NCBI RefSeq assembly: GCF_001941845.1
Contig: NZ_CP018870.1
Coordinates: forward strand, 2,511,001-2,575,000
DNA length: 64,000 nt
Reading direction: 5' to 3'
Source: Streptomyces sp. TN58
GTDB lineage: Bacteria > Actinomycetota > Actinomycetes > Streptomycetales > Streptomycetaceae
In this document: positions 1 through 8,241 of the stretch, piece after piece
How the letters are laid out: the number at the start of each line of letters is the position of its first letter
Position numbering within the stretch: position 1 is the stretch's first letter
Program-made: the position numbers and the translations under genes
The notes under the pieces: model-generated
Seen by the model: the letters and a program-made list of their open reading frames with translations, nothing else
What the model was told of the DNA's origin: nothing
Databases searched by the model: none

Positions 1-366
1 GCCGCGCCGCGCGAGGGCGCCGACGACGGTGGCGGCGAGCAGCATGCCGAGCACGTACCCGAAGGAGGCGCCGCCCGCGCCGGAGGTGCCGCCCGCGAAC
101 CACGGCACGCCCGCCATGCCGACGAGGGCGTACAGCGCCAGCGAGAGGAAGCCGCGGCGGGCGCCGAAGGCGGTGCCGACGAGGAGCGCGGCGAAGGTCT
201 GGCCCGTGACGGGGACCGGGGAGCCGGGGACGGGCACCGAGATCTGCGCGGCGATCCCGGTCAGGGCGGCGCCGCCGACGACGAGCGCGATGTCGCGCAC
301 GCGGCTCGCGGGCAGCAGGTCGGCGAGGACGGCGCCGGGCCGGAGGGAGACGGAAGCAGTGCTCAT
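1..366 (-). CDS. bioY: Biotin transporter BioY (partial, N-terminal 122 residues)
   Basis: The reading frame starts with ATG at 366 (minus strand) and is open to the edge of the window, so only the first 122 codons are present. The translation contains the BioY signature region: an early hydrophobic helix with GGAALTGIAAQISVPVPGSP, then VPVTGQTFAALLVG and a G(M)AGVPWFAGG segment, followed by another membrane helix. BioY is the substrate-binding membrane (S) component of energy-coupling-factor biotin importers. It is divergent from the amino-acid permease starting at 651. Family assignment is by recognisable conserved motifs; the C-terminal half and any bioMN partners lie outside the window. 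Confidence 0.9.
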   Translation of the reverse strand, partial: MSTASVSLRPGAVLADLLPASRVRDIALVVGGAALTGIAAQISVPVPGSPVPVTGQTFAALLVGTAFGARRGFLSLALYALVGMAGVPWFAGGTSGAGGASFGYVLGMLLAATVVGALARRG

Positions 367-543
367 GAGGGGCTCCGCGGGAGGGTGGGGGTGGGAACGA
401 TCACCGACGTTAGTGCGCGGCCCGCGGCCGCCCCACCGCCGGCCGGGACAAAGCCCCACTCCCCCCGTTGGTGGGGTCCGGACAAAGCCTGCTGACCCGA
501 TCCGGTCGACGTGATCCTCGTCACGAGCAACATCCGACAACAC

Positions 544-560
544 GTCCGTTTTGCACGGAC
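544..560. promoter_or_regulatory. GTCCGT-N5-ACGGAC palindrome upstream of first permease
   Basis: A 17-bp inverted repeat (arms GTCCGT and ACGGAC, 5-bp spacer) lies about 90 bp before the permease start at 651. It has the same GTCCG/CGGAC half-sites as the paired palindromes upstream of the second permease and of asd, but with a spacer two bases longer. I infer a regulator site; no known regulator is assigned. The same intergenic region holds a repeated GGACAAAGCC (446-455 and 480-489). Confidence 0.35.
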
Positions 561-650
561 GACCGCCGCTCAGCAAGACTGTTGGATCCCGCCAAGCCAA
601 GGGCGGAGTCCCCACCACCGCTGGGCCGAACGAGAGTACGAGCACTCCTC

Positions 651-2069
651 ATGCGTGAGCGCCTGCCAGACGCACCTCCCACGACGGGCGACCTGCCCGC
701 GGAACCCCTCAGCCACAGCCTCAAGCAGCGCCACCTGACCATGCTGGGGCTCGGCGGCGTGATCGGCGCCGGCCTCTTCGTCGGCTCCGGCGCCGGCATC
801 GCCATCGCCGGTCCCGCGATCATCTGCTCCTACCTCCTCGCCGGCGTCCTCGCGATGCTGGTGATGCGCGCGCTCGGCGAGATGTCGGCCGCGATGCCCG
901 CCTCCGGCTCCTTCTCCGTCTACGCGGAGCGGGCCCTCGGCCGCTGGGCCGGCTTCTCGGCGGGCTGGCTGTACTGGTTCCTGCTGGTCGTGGTGCTGGC
1001 GGTGGAGGCCACCGGGGCCGCGAAGATCGCGAACGGCTGGCTGCCCGCCGTCGACCAGTGGATCTGGGTGCTGCTGTTCATGGTGGTCTTCACCGTGAGC
1101 AACCTGGCCGCGGTGAAGAACTTCGGCGAGTTCGAGTTCTGGTTCGCCGCCCTGAAGGTCGGCGCGATCGTGCTCTTCCTGATCCTCGGCACCCTCGCCA
1201 TCTTCGGCGTGCTCCCGGACACGGACCCGGTCGGCATGGCCAACCTCACCGGGCAGGGCGGGTTCTTCCCCGAGGGCTTCGGCGGGGTCGTCGCCGGCAT
1301 GCTCGCCGTCATCTTCGCCTTCGGCGGCCTGGAGGTCGTCACCATCGCGGCCGCCGAGTCCGACGACCCGGCCCGGTCGGTGTCGCGCGCGGTGCGCAGC
1401 GCCGTGTGGCGCATCCTCTTCTTCTACGTCGGCTCGATGGTGGTCATCGTGACCCTGCTGCCGTGGGACTCGCTGGTGCCGGGGCAGAGCCCGTACGTCG
1501 CCGTGTTGGACTCCATCGGCATCCCGGCGGCCGGCCAGATCATGAACATCGTGGTGTTCGTGGCCCTGCTGTCGGCGCTCAACGCGAACCTGTACGGGTC
1601 CTCGCGCATGGTGTTCTCGCTGGCCGAGCGCGGAGAGGCGCCCAAGGGGCTGCTGCAGGTCTCGCGCGGCGGGGTGCCGCGCCGGGCGGTCTTCGCGTCG
1701 GTGGCCTTCGGCTTCGCCTCGGTGGTGCTCAACCTGCTGTGGCCGGACACGATCTTCCTCTACATGCTCAACGCGGTCGGCGCCGTCCTGCTGTTCGTGT
1801 GGGCGCTGATCGCCGTGTCGCAGCTGAAGCTGCGCCGCCGGATCGAGCGGGACATGCCCGAGCGGCTGACGCTGCCGATGTGGCTGTTCCCGTACGCCAC
1901 CTGGGCCGCGCTGGCCGGGATGGCGGCGGTCCTGGTCCTGATGCTGTTCGACGACTCCGCGCGGCCGCAGTTGCTGTGGTCGACGGGTGCGGCCCTGCTG
2001 GTCCTGGCCGTGGCGGGGGTCCGCGAGTTGCGGGAGCGCCGGGACGCCCAGGGCGCGTTGCGAAAGTAG
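651..2069 (+). CDS. APC-family amino-acid permease (GabP/AnsP-like), copy 1
   Basis: A 472-residue integral membrane protein of the amino acid-polyamine-organocation superfamily, expected to import an amino acid by proton symport. The first helix region reads [24 protein letters not shown], the canonical AAT-family substrate-binding helix 1, followed by the conserved [18 protein letters not shown] segment and about 12 hydrophobic helices. The open frame extends upstream to 468, but homology begins near the ATG at 651, which aligns with the N-terminus of the paralogue at 2332 and gives the same protein length. Its last codons and stop (ALRK-stop) lie inside a repeat element (2050-2126), so the natural C-terminus may have been replaced by repeat sequence. 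Substrate is not determinable; GABA or aromatic/branched amino acids are typical for this clade. Confidence 0.9.
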   Translation: MRERLPDAPPTTGDLPAEPLSHSLKQRHLTMLGLGGVIGAGLFVGSGAGIAIAGPAIICSYLLAGVLAMLVMRALGEMSAAMPASGSFSVYAERALGRWAGFSAGWLYWFLLVVVLAVEATGAAKIANGWLPAVDQWIWVLLFMVVFTVSNLAAVKNFGEFEFWFAALKVGAIVLFLILGTLAIFGVLPDTDPVGMANLTGQGGFFPEGFGGVVAGMLAVIFAFGGLEVVTIAAAESDDPARSVSRAVRSAVWRILFFYVGSMVVIVTLLPWDSLVPGQSPYVAVLDSIGIPAAGQIMNIVVFVALLSALNANLYGSSRMVFSLAERGEAPKGLLQVSRGGVPRRAVFASVAFGFASVVLNLLWPDTIFLYMLNAVGAVLLFVWALIAVSQLKLRRRIERDMPERLTLPMWLFPYATWAALAGMAAVLVLMLFDDSARPQLLWSTGAALLVLAVAGVRELRERRDAQGALRK

Positions 2070-2126
2070 CGCCGTCCGCCCGCAGGGCGGGGCCGCGAGC
2101 CAGACGGGACTTCCGCGACACGCCCT
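2050..2126. repeat. Short internally deleted MITE-like repeat, copy A
   Basis: A 77-bp segment with imperfect 17-bp terminal inverted repeats (AGGGCGCGTTGCGAAAG at left; the right end is its inverse with 3 mismatches). Both ends and the sub-terminal sequences (CGTCCGCCCGCAGGGCGG and GCGAGCCAGACG) match the longer copy at 29516-29692, while the middle is missing. The left end overlaps the 3' end of the first permease gene and supplies its TAG stop. It lacks the flanking TA dinucleotides seen around the other copy. Confidence 0.7.
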
Positions 2127-2232
2127 GACCCCGTCTCACTTCCGGAAGGCCTCCAGGACCCCCCGCGCCGCGGCGCGGGGGGTCCGGCCGTTCCCGGGTC
2201 GTGCGGACGTGATCACCATCCGTGAAGCGGTT

Positions 2233-2269
2233 GTCCGAATATCGGACGTCACACGTCCGGTGATCGGAC
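2233..2269. promoter_or_regulatory. Two GTCCGR-N3-YCGGAC palindromes upstream of second permease
   Basis: Two 15-bp palindromes, GTCCGAATATCGGAC (2233-2247) and GTCCGGTGATCGGAC (2255-2269), are spaced 22 bp centre to centre, i.e. two helical turns, about 65 bp before the permease start. Two sites of the same form sit upstream of asd (14903-14917, 15024-15038). The spacing suggests cooperative binding of a dimeric regulator that controls amino-acid metabolism and transport genes together; the regulator is unknown to me. Confidence 0.55.
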
Positions 2270-2331
2270 ACTCGGCACACTGGGGCCCGCTCCACCCCGC
2301 TCGACCCCCGCACCTGACAGGCATGCACCCC

Positions 2332-3750
2332 ATGAGCCACAGCAGCACCGTCGCACCTCCCGAGCCCCCGCGGCCCGACTCCGGATCCCCGCTCGGCAAC
2401 GGACTCAAGCAGCGCCACCTCTCGATGATCGCCCTCGGCGGTGTCATCGGCGCCGGACTCTTCGTCGGCTCCGGAGCCGGCATCGCGGCCGCGGGCCCCT
2501 CGATCGTGCTCGCCTACGCCGCGTCCGGACTGCTCGTGATGTTCGTGATGCGGATGCTCGGCGAGATGTCCGCCGCCAACCCCGCGTCCGGCTCCTTCTC
2601 GGTGCACGCGGAGCGGGCGATCGGCCCGTGGGCCGGGTTCACCGCCGGCTGGATGTTCTGGACGCTGCTGTGCGTGGGCGTGGCCATCGAGGCGATCGGC
2701 GCGGCGCACATCATGGCGGGCTGGTTCCCGGGCACCCCGTCCTGGATGTGGGTGCTGGTCTTCATGGCGCTGTTCTGCGGCTCCAACCTGGCCGCCGTAT
2801 CGAACTTCGGCGAGTTCGAGTTCTGGTTCTCCGCCCTCAAGATCGGCGCCATCGGCCTCTTCCTGGGCCTCGGGGTGCTGGCCGTCCTGGGCCTGCTGCC
2901 CGGTACCGGCGCACCCGGTACCGCCAACCTGCTGCACGACGGCGGCTTCCTTCCGAACGGCGTCGACGGCCTGCTGGTCGGGCTGCTGGCGTCGGTCGTC
3001 GCGTACGGCGGACTGGAGACGGTCACCATCGCGGCCGCCGAGTCGGAGGACCCGGTCAAGGGCGTGGCCAAGGCCGTGCGAACCACCATGTGGCGCATCG
3101 CCGTGGTCTACGTCGGCTCCATGCTGGTCATCGTCACCCTGCTGCCGTGGAACGACCCGAAGGTCGCCGAGCAGGGCCCGTACGCGGCCACCCTGGCCCA
3201 CCTGGGCATCCCGGCGGCCGGCGAGATCATGAACGTGGTCATCCTGATCGCCCTGCTGTCCGCGATGAACGCCAACATCTACGGCTCCTCACGCATGGCC
3301 TACTCCCTCGTCTCCCGCGGGCAGGGCCCGAAGGCGCTGGGCAAGGTCGCCGGCGGCGTTCCGCGCCGCGCGGTGCTCGCCTCCTCCGGGTTCGGCTTCG
3401 TCACCGTGCTGCTGTCGTACTGGTACCCGGACACCCTCTTCGCCTGGCTGCTGAACATGGTGGGCGGGGTCATCCTGATCGTCTGGGGCTTCATCGCCGT
3501 CTCGCAGTTCGTGCTGCGCCGCCGGCTGGAGCGCGAGGCGCCCGGGAAGCTGGTCGTACGGATGTGGGGCTTCCCGTACCTGACCTGGGTGGCGCTCGCC
3601 GGGGTGGCCGCGGTGCTGGTGCTGATGGCACTGGGCGAGGACACCCGGGTCCAGGTGGTCTTCACCGGCGGGCTCACCGCCGCCCTCGCCGTGACCGGCT
3701 GGATCATGCAGAACCGCGAGACGCGGCGCCGCGCGGCCGCCGCCCGCTGA
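2332..3750 (+). CDS. APC-family amino-acid permease (GabP/AnsP-like), copy 2
   Basis: A 472-residue permease clearly paralogous to the preceding gene: same length, same N-terminal [24 protein letters not shown], same [21 protein letters not shown], the same EFEFWF(S/A)ALK helix and matching end helices. The two form a tandem duplication that has since diverged. Start at ATG 2332 is preferred because GACAGG at 2316-2321 is 10 bases upstream; ATG 2323 in frame would be too close to any ribosome-binding site. It has its own upstream region with paired palindromes and ends at a strong terminator (3763-3802), so it is probably transcribed alone. Substrate unknown. Confidence 0.9.
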   Translation: MSHSSTVAPPEPPRPDSGSPLGNGLKQRHLSMIALGGVIGAGLFVGSGAGIAAAGPSIVLAYAASGLLVMFVMRMLGEMSAANPASGSFSVHAERAIGPWAGFTAGWMFWTLLCVGVAIEAIGAAHIMAGWFPGTPSWMWVLVFMALFCGSNLAAVSNFGEFEFWFSALKIGAIGLFLGLGVLAVLGLLPGTGAPGTANLLHDGGFLPNGVDGLLVGLLASVVAYGGLETVTIAAAESEDPVKGVAKAVRTTMWRIAVVYVGSMLVIVTLLPWNDPKVAEQGPYAATLAHLGIPAAGEIMNVVILIALLSAMNANIYGSSRMAYSLVSRGQGPKALGKVAGGVPRRAVLASSGFGFVTVLLSYWYPDTLFAWLLNMVGGVILIVWGFIAVSQFVLRRRLEREAPGKLVVRMWGFPYLTWVALAGVAAVLVLMALGEDTRVQVVFTGGLTAALAVTGWIMQNRETRRRAAAAR

Positions 3751-3762
3751 CGACCCCTCGAC

Positions 3763-3802
3763 CGCAGGTGGGCCCCGTGCGAACGCACGGGGCCCACCTG
3801 CG
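3763..3802 (+). terminator. Hairpin terminator after second permease
   Basis: Perfect 18-bp stem (3763-3780 with 3785-3802) and a GAAC tetraloop, immediately downstream of the permease stop at 3750. It is followed by only a short T run (TTTC), as is usual for Streptomyces. Confidence 0.85.
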
Positions 3803-3856
3803 TTTCACAGAGGTGACCCTTACGTGTGCGGCGGAATAGATACTGCTAGCGTGCAG

Positions 3857-3873
3857 TTGCGCATTAATTGCAA
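3857..3873. promoter_or_regulatory. Nur-type (nickel) operator upstream of sodF
   Basis: The sequence TTGCG-N7-TGCAA matches, with one mismatch, the TTGCA-N7-TGCAA inverted repeat described in the sodF promoter of Streptomyces coelicolor, where the Fur-family regulator Nur with nickel represses sodF. It ends 37 bp before the SOD start and sits in an unusually AT-rich stretch (GCATTAATTGCAATAAG), consistent with promoter overlap. Assignment is by motif and context; Nur itself is not in the window. Confidence 0.7.
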
Positions 3874-3910
3874 TAAGCGATTGGCACGCCGAGGGGACCG
3901 GACAACACGC

Positions 3911-4567
3911 ATGGCCATCTACACGCTTCCTGAGCTTCCGTACGACTACGCGGCGCTGGAGCCGGTGATCAACCCGCAGATCATCGAGCTGCACCACGAC
4001 AAGCACCACGCGGCCTACGTCACGGGCGCCAACAACACCCTGGAGCAGCTGGCGGAGGCGCGCGACAAGGAGAACTGGGGCGCGCTCAACGGCCTGGAGA
4101 AGAACCTCGCGTTCCACCTCTCCGGCCACATCCTGCACAGCATCTACTGGCACAACATGGCGAGCCCGAAGACCGGCGAGGGCGGCGGCGAGCCGACGGC
4201 GGCCGACGGCCTGGGCGACCTGGCCGACGCGATCACGGAGTCCTTCGGCTCCTTCGCGAAGTTCAAGAAGCAGCTGACCTTCGCCTCCTCCGCCACCCAG
4301 GGCTCGGGCTGGGGCGTGCTCGCGTACGAGCCCGTCAGCGGCCGCCTGGTCGTCGAGCAGGTGTACGACCACCAGGGCAACGTCGGCGTGGCCAGCACCC
4401 CGATCCTGGTCTTCGACGCCTGGGAGCACGCCTTCTACCTGCAGTACAAGAACCAGAAGGTGGACTTCATCGAGGCGATGTGGAACGTCGTCAACTGGCA
4501 GGACGTCTCCCGGCGCTACGCCGACGCCAAGGCGAACACCCCGCTGCTGATCCCCGTCAAGGGCTGA
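3911..4567 (+). CDS. sodF: Superoxide dismutase, Fe(-Zn)/Mn family
   Basis: 218-residue cytoplasmic Fe/Mn superoxide dismutase that converts superoxide to oxygen and hydrogen peroxide. Metal ligands are visible at His28 (in ELHHDKHH), His76 (in LHSIYW), Asp169 and His173 (in the family signature DAWEHAFYL). The ATG at 3911 begins the conserved [18 protein letters not shown]; the frame is open upstream but without homology. GAGGGG at 3891-3896 is a slightly distant ribosome-binding site. The Nur-like operator just upstream argues for nickel-repressed expression, as in the SodF/SodN switch of Streptomyces, in which nickel induces the Ni-SOD and shuts off this enzyme. Monocistronic, with hairpins on both sides. 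Confidence 0.95.
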   Translation: MAIYTLPELPYDYAALEPVINPQIIELHHDKHHAAYVTGANNTLEQLAEARDKENWGALNGLEKNLAFHLSGHILHSIYWHNMASPKTGEGGGEPTAADGLGDLADAITESFGSFAKFKKQLTFASSATQGSGWGVLAYEPVSGRLVVEQVYDHQGNVGVASTPILVFDAWEHAFYLQYKNQKVDFIEAMWNVVNWQDVSRRYADAKANTPLLIPVKG

Positions 4568-4633
4568 TCCCGCCCCAGAACCCGTCCGCCTCGTGATCGT
4601 CTTCTCAGCCTTCACCGGCGGACGTGTCCAGCG

Positions 4634-4670
4634 GAAGACCCCCGTGAGGACGTGACTCACGGGGGTCTTC
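4634..4670. terminator. Bidirectional hairpin terminator between sodF and convergent gene
   Basis: Perfect 15-bp stem (4634-4648 with 4656-4670), 7-base loop, located between the convergent stops of sodF (4567) and the DsbA-family gene (4691). It can serve both strands. Confidence 0.85.
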
Positions 4671-4690
4671 TGTGCCTTTCGCCGTACGGG

Positions 4691-5341
4691 CTACTCGAAG
4701 GACGGGCCCTTGGTGCGGGTCCGCTTGATCTCGTAGAAGCCGGGGGTGGACGCGACGAGCAGGGTGCCGTCCCACAGCCGGGCCGCGGCCTCGCCGCGCG
4801 GGGTCGGGGTCACGACCGGGCCGAAGAAGGCGACGTCGCCCTCGCCGTCGGCGCCCGGAACGGAGATCACCGGGGTGCCGACCTCCTGGCCGACCCGGTC
4901 GATGCCGTTGTCGTGGGAGGCGCGCAGCACCTCGTCGTACTCGTCGGAGTCGGCGTAGGCGAGCAGTTCGGCGGGCAGGCCGACCTCGGCCAGCGCCTCG
5001 GCTATGACCTCACGGGTCGGGCCCTTGTCCTCGTTGTGGATACGGGTGCCGAGCGCGGTGTACAGCTTGCCGGTGACCTCGTCGCCGTGCTTCTGCTGGG
5101 CGGCCGTCACCACGCGGACCGGCGCCCAGCCCTTGGGGCCGAGCAGCTCGCGGTAGACCTCGGGCAGCTCGTCGAGCTTGTTCTCGTTGAGGACGGCGAG
5201 GCTCATCACGTGCCAGCGCACCTCGACGTCGCGCACCTTCTCGACCTCCAGCATCCAGCGGGACGTCATCCAGGCCCAAGGGCAGAGCGGGTCGAACCAG
5301 AAGTCGACCGGGGTCTTCTCGCGCACCTGGGTCTCGGTCAT
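4691..5341 (-). CDS. DsbA-family mycothiol-dependent nitroreductase-like protein (Rv2466c type)
   Basis: A 216-residue thioredoxin-fold protein closely resembling Mycobacterium tuberculosis Rv2466c: DFWFDPLCPWAWMTSRW at the N-terminus, then HVMSLAVLNENK, a helical insertion, and the cis-Pro region EVGTPVISV followed by VAFFGPVVTPTPRGEAA. Rv2466c is a mycothiol-dependent reductase. Here the active site is Cys20-Pro-Trp-Ala23, so the second (resolving) cysteine of the CPWC motif is absent and a monothiol mechanism using mycothiol would be needed. Start at ATG 5341 is favoured over 5377 by GAGGAGAG just upstream. Cytosolic; divergent from pepN and convergent with sodF, both compatible with redox homeostasis. 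Confidence 0.85.
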   Translation of the reverse strand: MTETQVREKTPVDFWFDPLCPWAWMTSRWMLEVEKVRDVEVRWHVMSLAVLNENKLDELPEVYRELLGPKGWAPVRVVTAAQQKHGDEVTGKLYTALGTRIHNEDKGPTREVIAEALAEVGLPAELLAYADSDEYDEVLRASHDNGIDRVGQEVGTPVISVPGADGEGDVAFFGPVVTPTPRGEAAARLWDGTLLVASTPGFYEIKRTRTKGPSFE

Positions 5342-5478
5342 GTCTCTCCTCGGTGTCGTCTCAGGCGGAAAGGGCATCAGCCGCGCATGTCCTCCGTGCC
5401 CAACCAGGACTCCGTCGCGCGCATTCCCCTCGTGCGAGGATTCGACCCAAGAACGCGATCACGCACGAAGGAGTGCAG

Positions 5479-8034
5479 GTGCCCGGAGAGAATCTGTCCC
5501 GCGAGGAGGCCCGCGAGCGGGCCGAGCTGCTGTCCGTCGACGCGTACGAGGTCGTCCTCGACATCAGGTCGGCGGTGGACGAGGCCGAGCCGGCGGAGGG
5601 CCCCCGGACCTTCCGCTCGGTGACGACGATCCGCTTCCGGGCCGCGGTCCCCGGCGCCGCCACCTTCGCGGACCTGATCGCCCCTTCGGTCAACTCGGTG
5701 ACGCTGAACGGGCGGTCGCTCGACGCGGCCGCCGTCTTCGACGGGTCCCGGATCGCCCTGGACGGCCTGGCCTCCGAGAACGTCCTGGTGGTGGACGCGA
5801 ACTGCGCGTACAGCCGGACGGGCGAGGGCCTGCACCGCTTCGTGGACCCGGAGGACGGCGAGGTCTACCTCTACACGCAGTACGAGCCGGCCGACGCCCG
5901 CCGGGTGTACGCGAACTTCGAGCAGCCGGACCTGAAGGCCCCCTACCGCTTCGAGGTGACCGCGCCCGAGGGCTGGCAGGTGTGGAGCAACGGCGCCGAG
6001 GAGTCCCGCGAGGGCCAGACCCGGCGCTTCGCCGAGACCGCGCCGATCTCCACGTACATCACCTGCGTGGTGGCGGGCCCCTACCACTACGTGACGGACA
6101 CCTACACCCGCGGGGACCTGACCATCCCGCTGGGCGCGATGTGCCGCAAGGGGCTGGCGAAGCACTTCGACGCGGACGACGTCTTCCTCGTCACCAAGCA
6201 GGGCTTCGACCTCTTCCACGAGATCTTCGACTACCCCTACCCGTTCGGGAAGTACGACCAGGCCTTCGTGCCGGAGTACAACCTGGGCGCCATGGAGAAC
6301 CCGGGGATGGTGACCTTCCGGGAGGAGTACATCTTCCGCGGCAAGGTCACGCAGGCCTCCTACGAGCGGCGTGCGAACGTCATCCTGCACGAGATGGCGC
6401 ACATGTGGTTCGGCGACCTGGTCACCATGAAGTGGTGGGACGACCTGTGGCTGAAGGAGTCCTTCGCGGACTTCATGGGCTCCTTCGGGCTCGTCGAGGC
6501 CACCCGCTTCGACCAGGCCTGGGTGACCTTCGCCAACAACCGCAAGGCGTGGGCCTACCGTGCCGACCAGCTGCCGTCCACGCACCCGATCACGGCCGAC
6601 ATCCGTGACCTGGAGGACGCCAAGCTGAACTTCGACGGCATCACCTACGCCAAGGGCGCGGCGGTGCTCAAGCAGCTGGTCGCGTACGTCGGCCGGGAGG
6701 CGTTCCTGGAGGGCGCGCGCCGCTACTTCAAGGCCAACGCCTACGGGAACACGACGCTGGACGACCTGCTGTCGGTGCTCGGCGAGGTGTCCGGGCGGGA
6801 CATGACCGAGTGGTCGCGGGCCTGGCTCCAGACGGCGGGCGTGAACGCGCTGACCCCGGTGGTGACCTGTGACGCGGGCGGGCGGATCACCGAGCTCGCG
6901 GTCGTCCAGGAGGGCGAGGAGCTGCGGCCGCACCGGGTCGGCGTCGGCCTGTACCGGCTGGAGCCGGACGGCGCCCTGGTCCGCTACGCGCGGGCCGAGG
7001 CGGACGTCGCCGGCCCCCGTTCGGTGATCGGTGAGCTGGCCGGGCAGGACCGGCCCGACCTGGTCCTGGTCAACGACGAGGACCTCACCTACTGCAAGAT
7101 CCGCTTCGACGAGGGTTCGCTGGCGACGCTGCGCGCGCACCTGGGCGACCTGGCGGATCCGCTGGCGCGGGCGCTGAGCTGGTCGGCGCTGTGGAACCTG
7201 ACGCGCGACGGGCTGATGCCGGCGCGGGACTTCGTCTCGCTGGTGCTGGCGCACGCGGGCCGGGAGACGGACGTCGGCGTCCTGCAGATGCTGCACGCGC
7301 AGACGCAGACGGCGGTCACGCACTACGCGGCTCCGCAGCGGCGCGAGCGGATCGGCCGGGACCTGGCGGCGGGCGCGCTGCACCAGCTGCGGGTGGCGGA
7401 GCCGGGGTCGGAGCACCAGCTGACCTGGGCGCGGTTCTTCGCGGCGAGCGCGGCGACGGAGGGCGACTTCCAGCTGCTGCTGGGGCTGCTGGAGGGCTCG
7501 GCCCGGATCGACGGGCTGGAGGTCGACCAGGAGATGCGCTGGGACTTCCTGCTGCCGCTGGCCGCGCACGGGGCGGTGGACGAGGGCGTCCTGGCCGCCG
7601 AACTGGCCCGCGACGACACCGCGTCGGGCAGGCGGCACCAGGTGCGGTGCCTCGCGGCGCGTCCCTCGCAGGCGGTGAAGGACCAGGCGTGGGCGGCGGT
7701 CGTGGAGTCGGACGCGCTGTCCAACGCGCTGGTGGAGGCGACGATCGCGGGTATGCAGCAGCCCTCGCAGCGGGGCCTGCTGGCGGCCCACGCGGGGCGC
7801 TACTTCGAGGTGATCGAGCGGGTGTGGGCCGAGCGGTCGATCCAGATCGCGATGGACGTCGTGAAGGGGCTCTACCCCTCGCTCCAGGGCGACGCGGCCA
7901 CCCTGGACGCCACGGACGCCTGGCTCGCCGGGCACGCGGACGCCGCCCCCGCGCTGCGCCGCCTGGTCCTGGAGTCCCGTGACGACCTGGCCCGGGCCCT
8001 TGCCGCGCAGCGGTGCGACGCGGCGGCCGGCTGA
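5479..8034 (+). CDS. pepN: Aminopeptidase N (M1 family), copy 1
   Basis: An 851-residue M1 zinc metallopeptidase that removes N-terminal residues from peptides. The exopeptidase motif GAMEN is at 270-274, the zinc motif HEMAH at 304-308 with the third ligand Glu near 327 (in LKESFADF), and the C-terminal half is the ERAP1-like helical domain. Start is GTG 5479, preceded by AAGGAG at 5468-5473, and aligns exactly with the GTG start (VPGxNLxREEA) of the paralogue at 16342; the frame is open upstream to 5353 but without homology. No signal peptide, so it is cytoplasmic. A dispersed repeat begins two bases after the stop. The divergent neighbour is the DsbA-family gene. Confidence 0.95.
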   Translation: MPGENLSREEARERAELLSVDAYEVVLDIRSAVDEAEPAEGPRTFRSVTTIRFRAAVPGAATFADLIAPSVNSVTLNGRSLDAAAVFDGSRIALDGLASENVLVVDANCAYSRTGEGLHRFVDPEDGEVYLYTQYEPADARRVYANFEQPDLKAPYRFEVTAPEGWQVWSNGAEESREGQTRRFAETAPISTYITCVVAGPYHYVTDTYTRGDLTIPLGAMCRKGLAKHFDADDVFLVTKQGFDLFHEIFDYPYPFGKYDQAFVPEYNLGAMENPGMVTFREEYIFRGKVTQASYERRANVILHEMAHMWFGDLVTMKWWDDLWLKESFADFMGSFGLVEATRFDQAWVTFANNRKAWAYRADQLPSTHPITADIRDLEDAKLNFDGITYAKGAAVLKQLVAYVGREAFLEGARRYFKANAYGNTTLDDLLSVLGEVSGRDMTEWSRAWLQTAGVNALTPVVTCDAGGRITELAVVQEGEELRPHRVGVGLYRLEPDGALVRYARAEADVAGPRSVIGELAGQDRPDLVLVNDEDLTYCKIRFDEGSLATLRAHLGDLADPLARALSWSALWNLTRDGLMPARDFVSLVLAHAGRETDVGVLQMLHAQTQTAVTHYAAPQRRERIGRDLAAGALHQLRVAEPGSEHQLTWARFFAASAATEGDFQLLLGLLEGSARIDGLEVDQEMRWDFLLPLAAHGAVDEGVLAAELARDDTASGRRHQVRCLAARPSQAVKDQAWAAVVESDALSNALVEATIAGMQQPSQRGLLAAHAGRYFEVIERVWAERSIQIAMDVVKGLYPSLQGDAATLDATDAWLAGHADAAPALRRLVLESRDDLARALAAQRCDAAAG

Positions 8035-8035
8035 C

Positions 8036-8107
8036 GGGGGCTCCGCCCCCGCACCCCGCGCCTCGGACGCCGGCGGGCTGGAACTGCCGACCCGCCGGCG
8101 TCTGAGG
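8036..8107. repeat. Dispersed palindromic repeat (partial copy), likely terminator
   Basis: Begins with a GGGGGC-TCC-GCCCCC hairpin (8036-8050), then a 17-bp inverted repeat (8061-8077 with 8091-8107, one mismatch) built on CCTCRGACGCCGGCGGG. The order and sequence match the left and centre of the longer copy at 18949-19064; the outer right arm is missing. It directly follows the pepN stop and can act as its terminator. Confidence 0.7.
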
Positions 8108-8241
8108 ACCGGTCCGTTCACCCGTACGGGCGCACCTCATCGGCAGTCGAACGTCCGTACTTTAGCCCCGGCTTGTCCGGATTTGTCGACGAGCGTGTAA
8201 CAGGGGTTAGCAAGGCCATGGCCTGAGGGAATCACCGCGTC

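Noticed and set aside
5377..8121. 914-codon open frame antisense to pepN copy 1, and similar long ones antisense to the S8 protease (11466-15011) and pepN copy 2 (16270-18732)
   Set aside because: Composition is rich in Arg, Gly, Val, His and Gln as expected from reading GC-rich genes on the opposite strand; no domain or start signal, and the sense strands encode clear enzymes.
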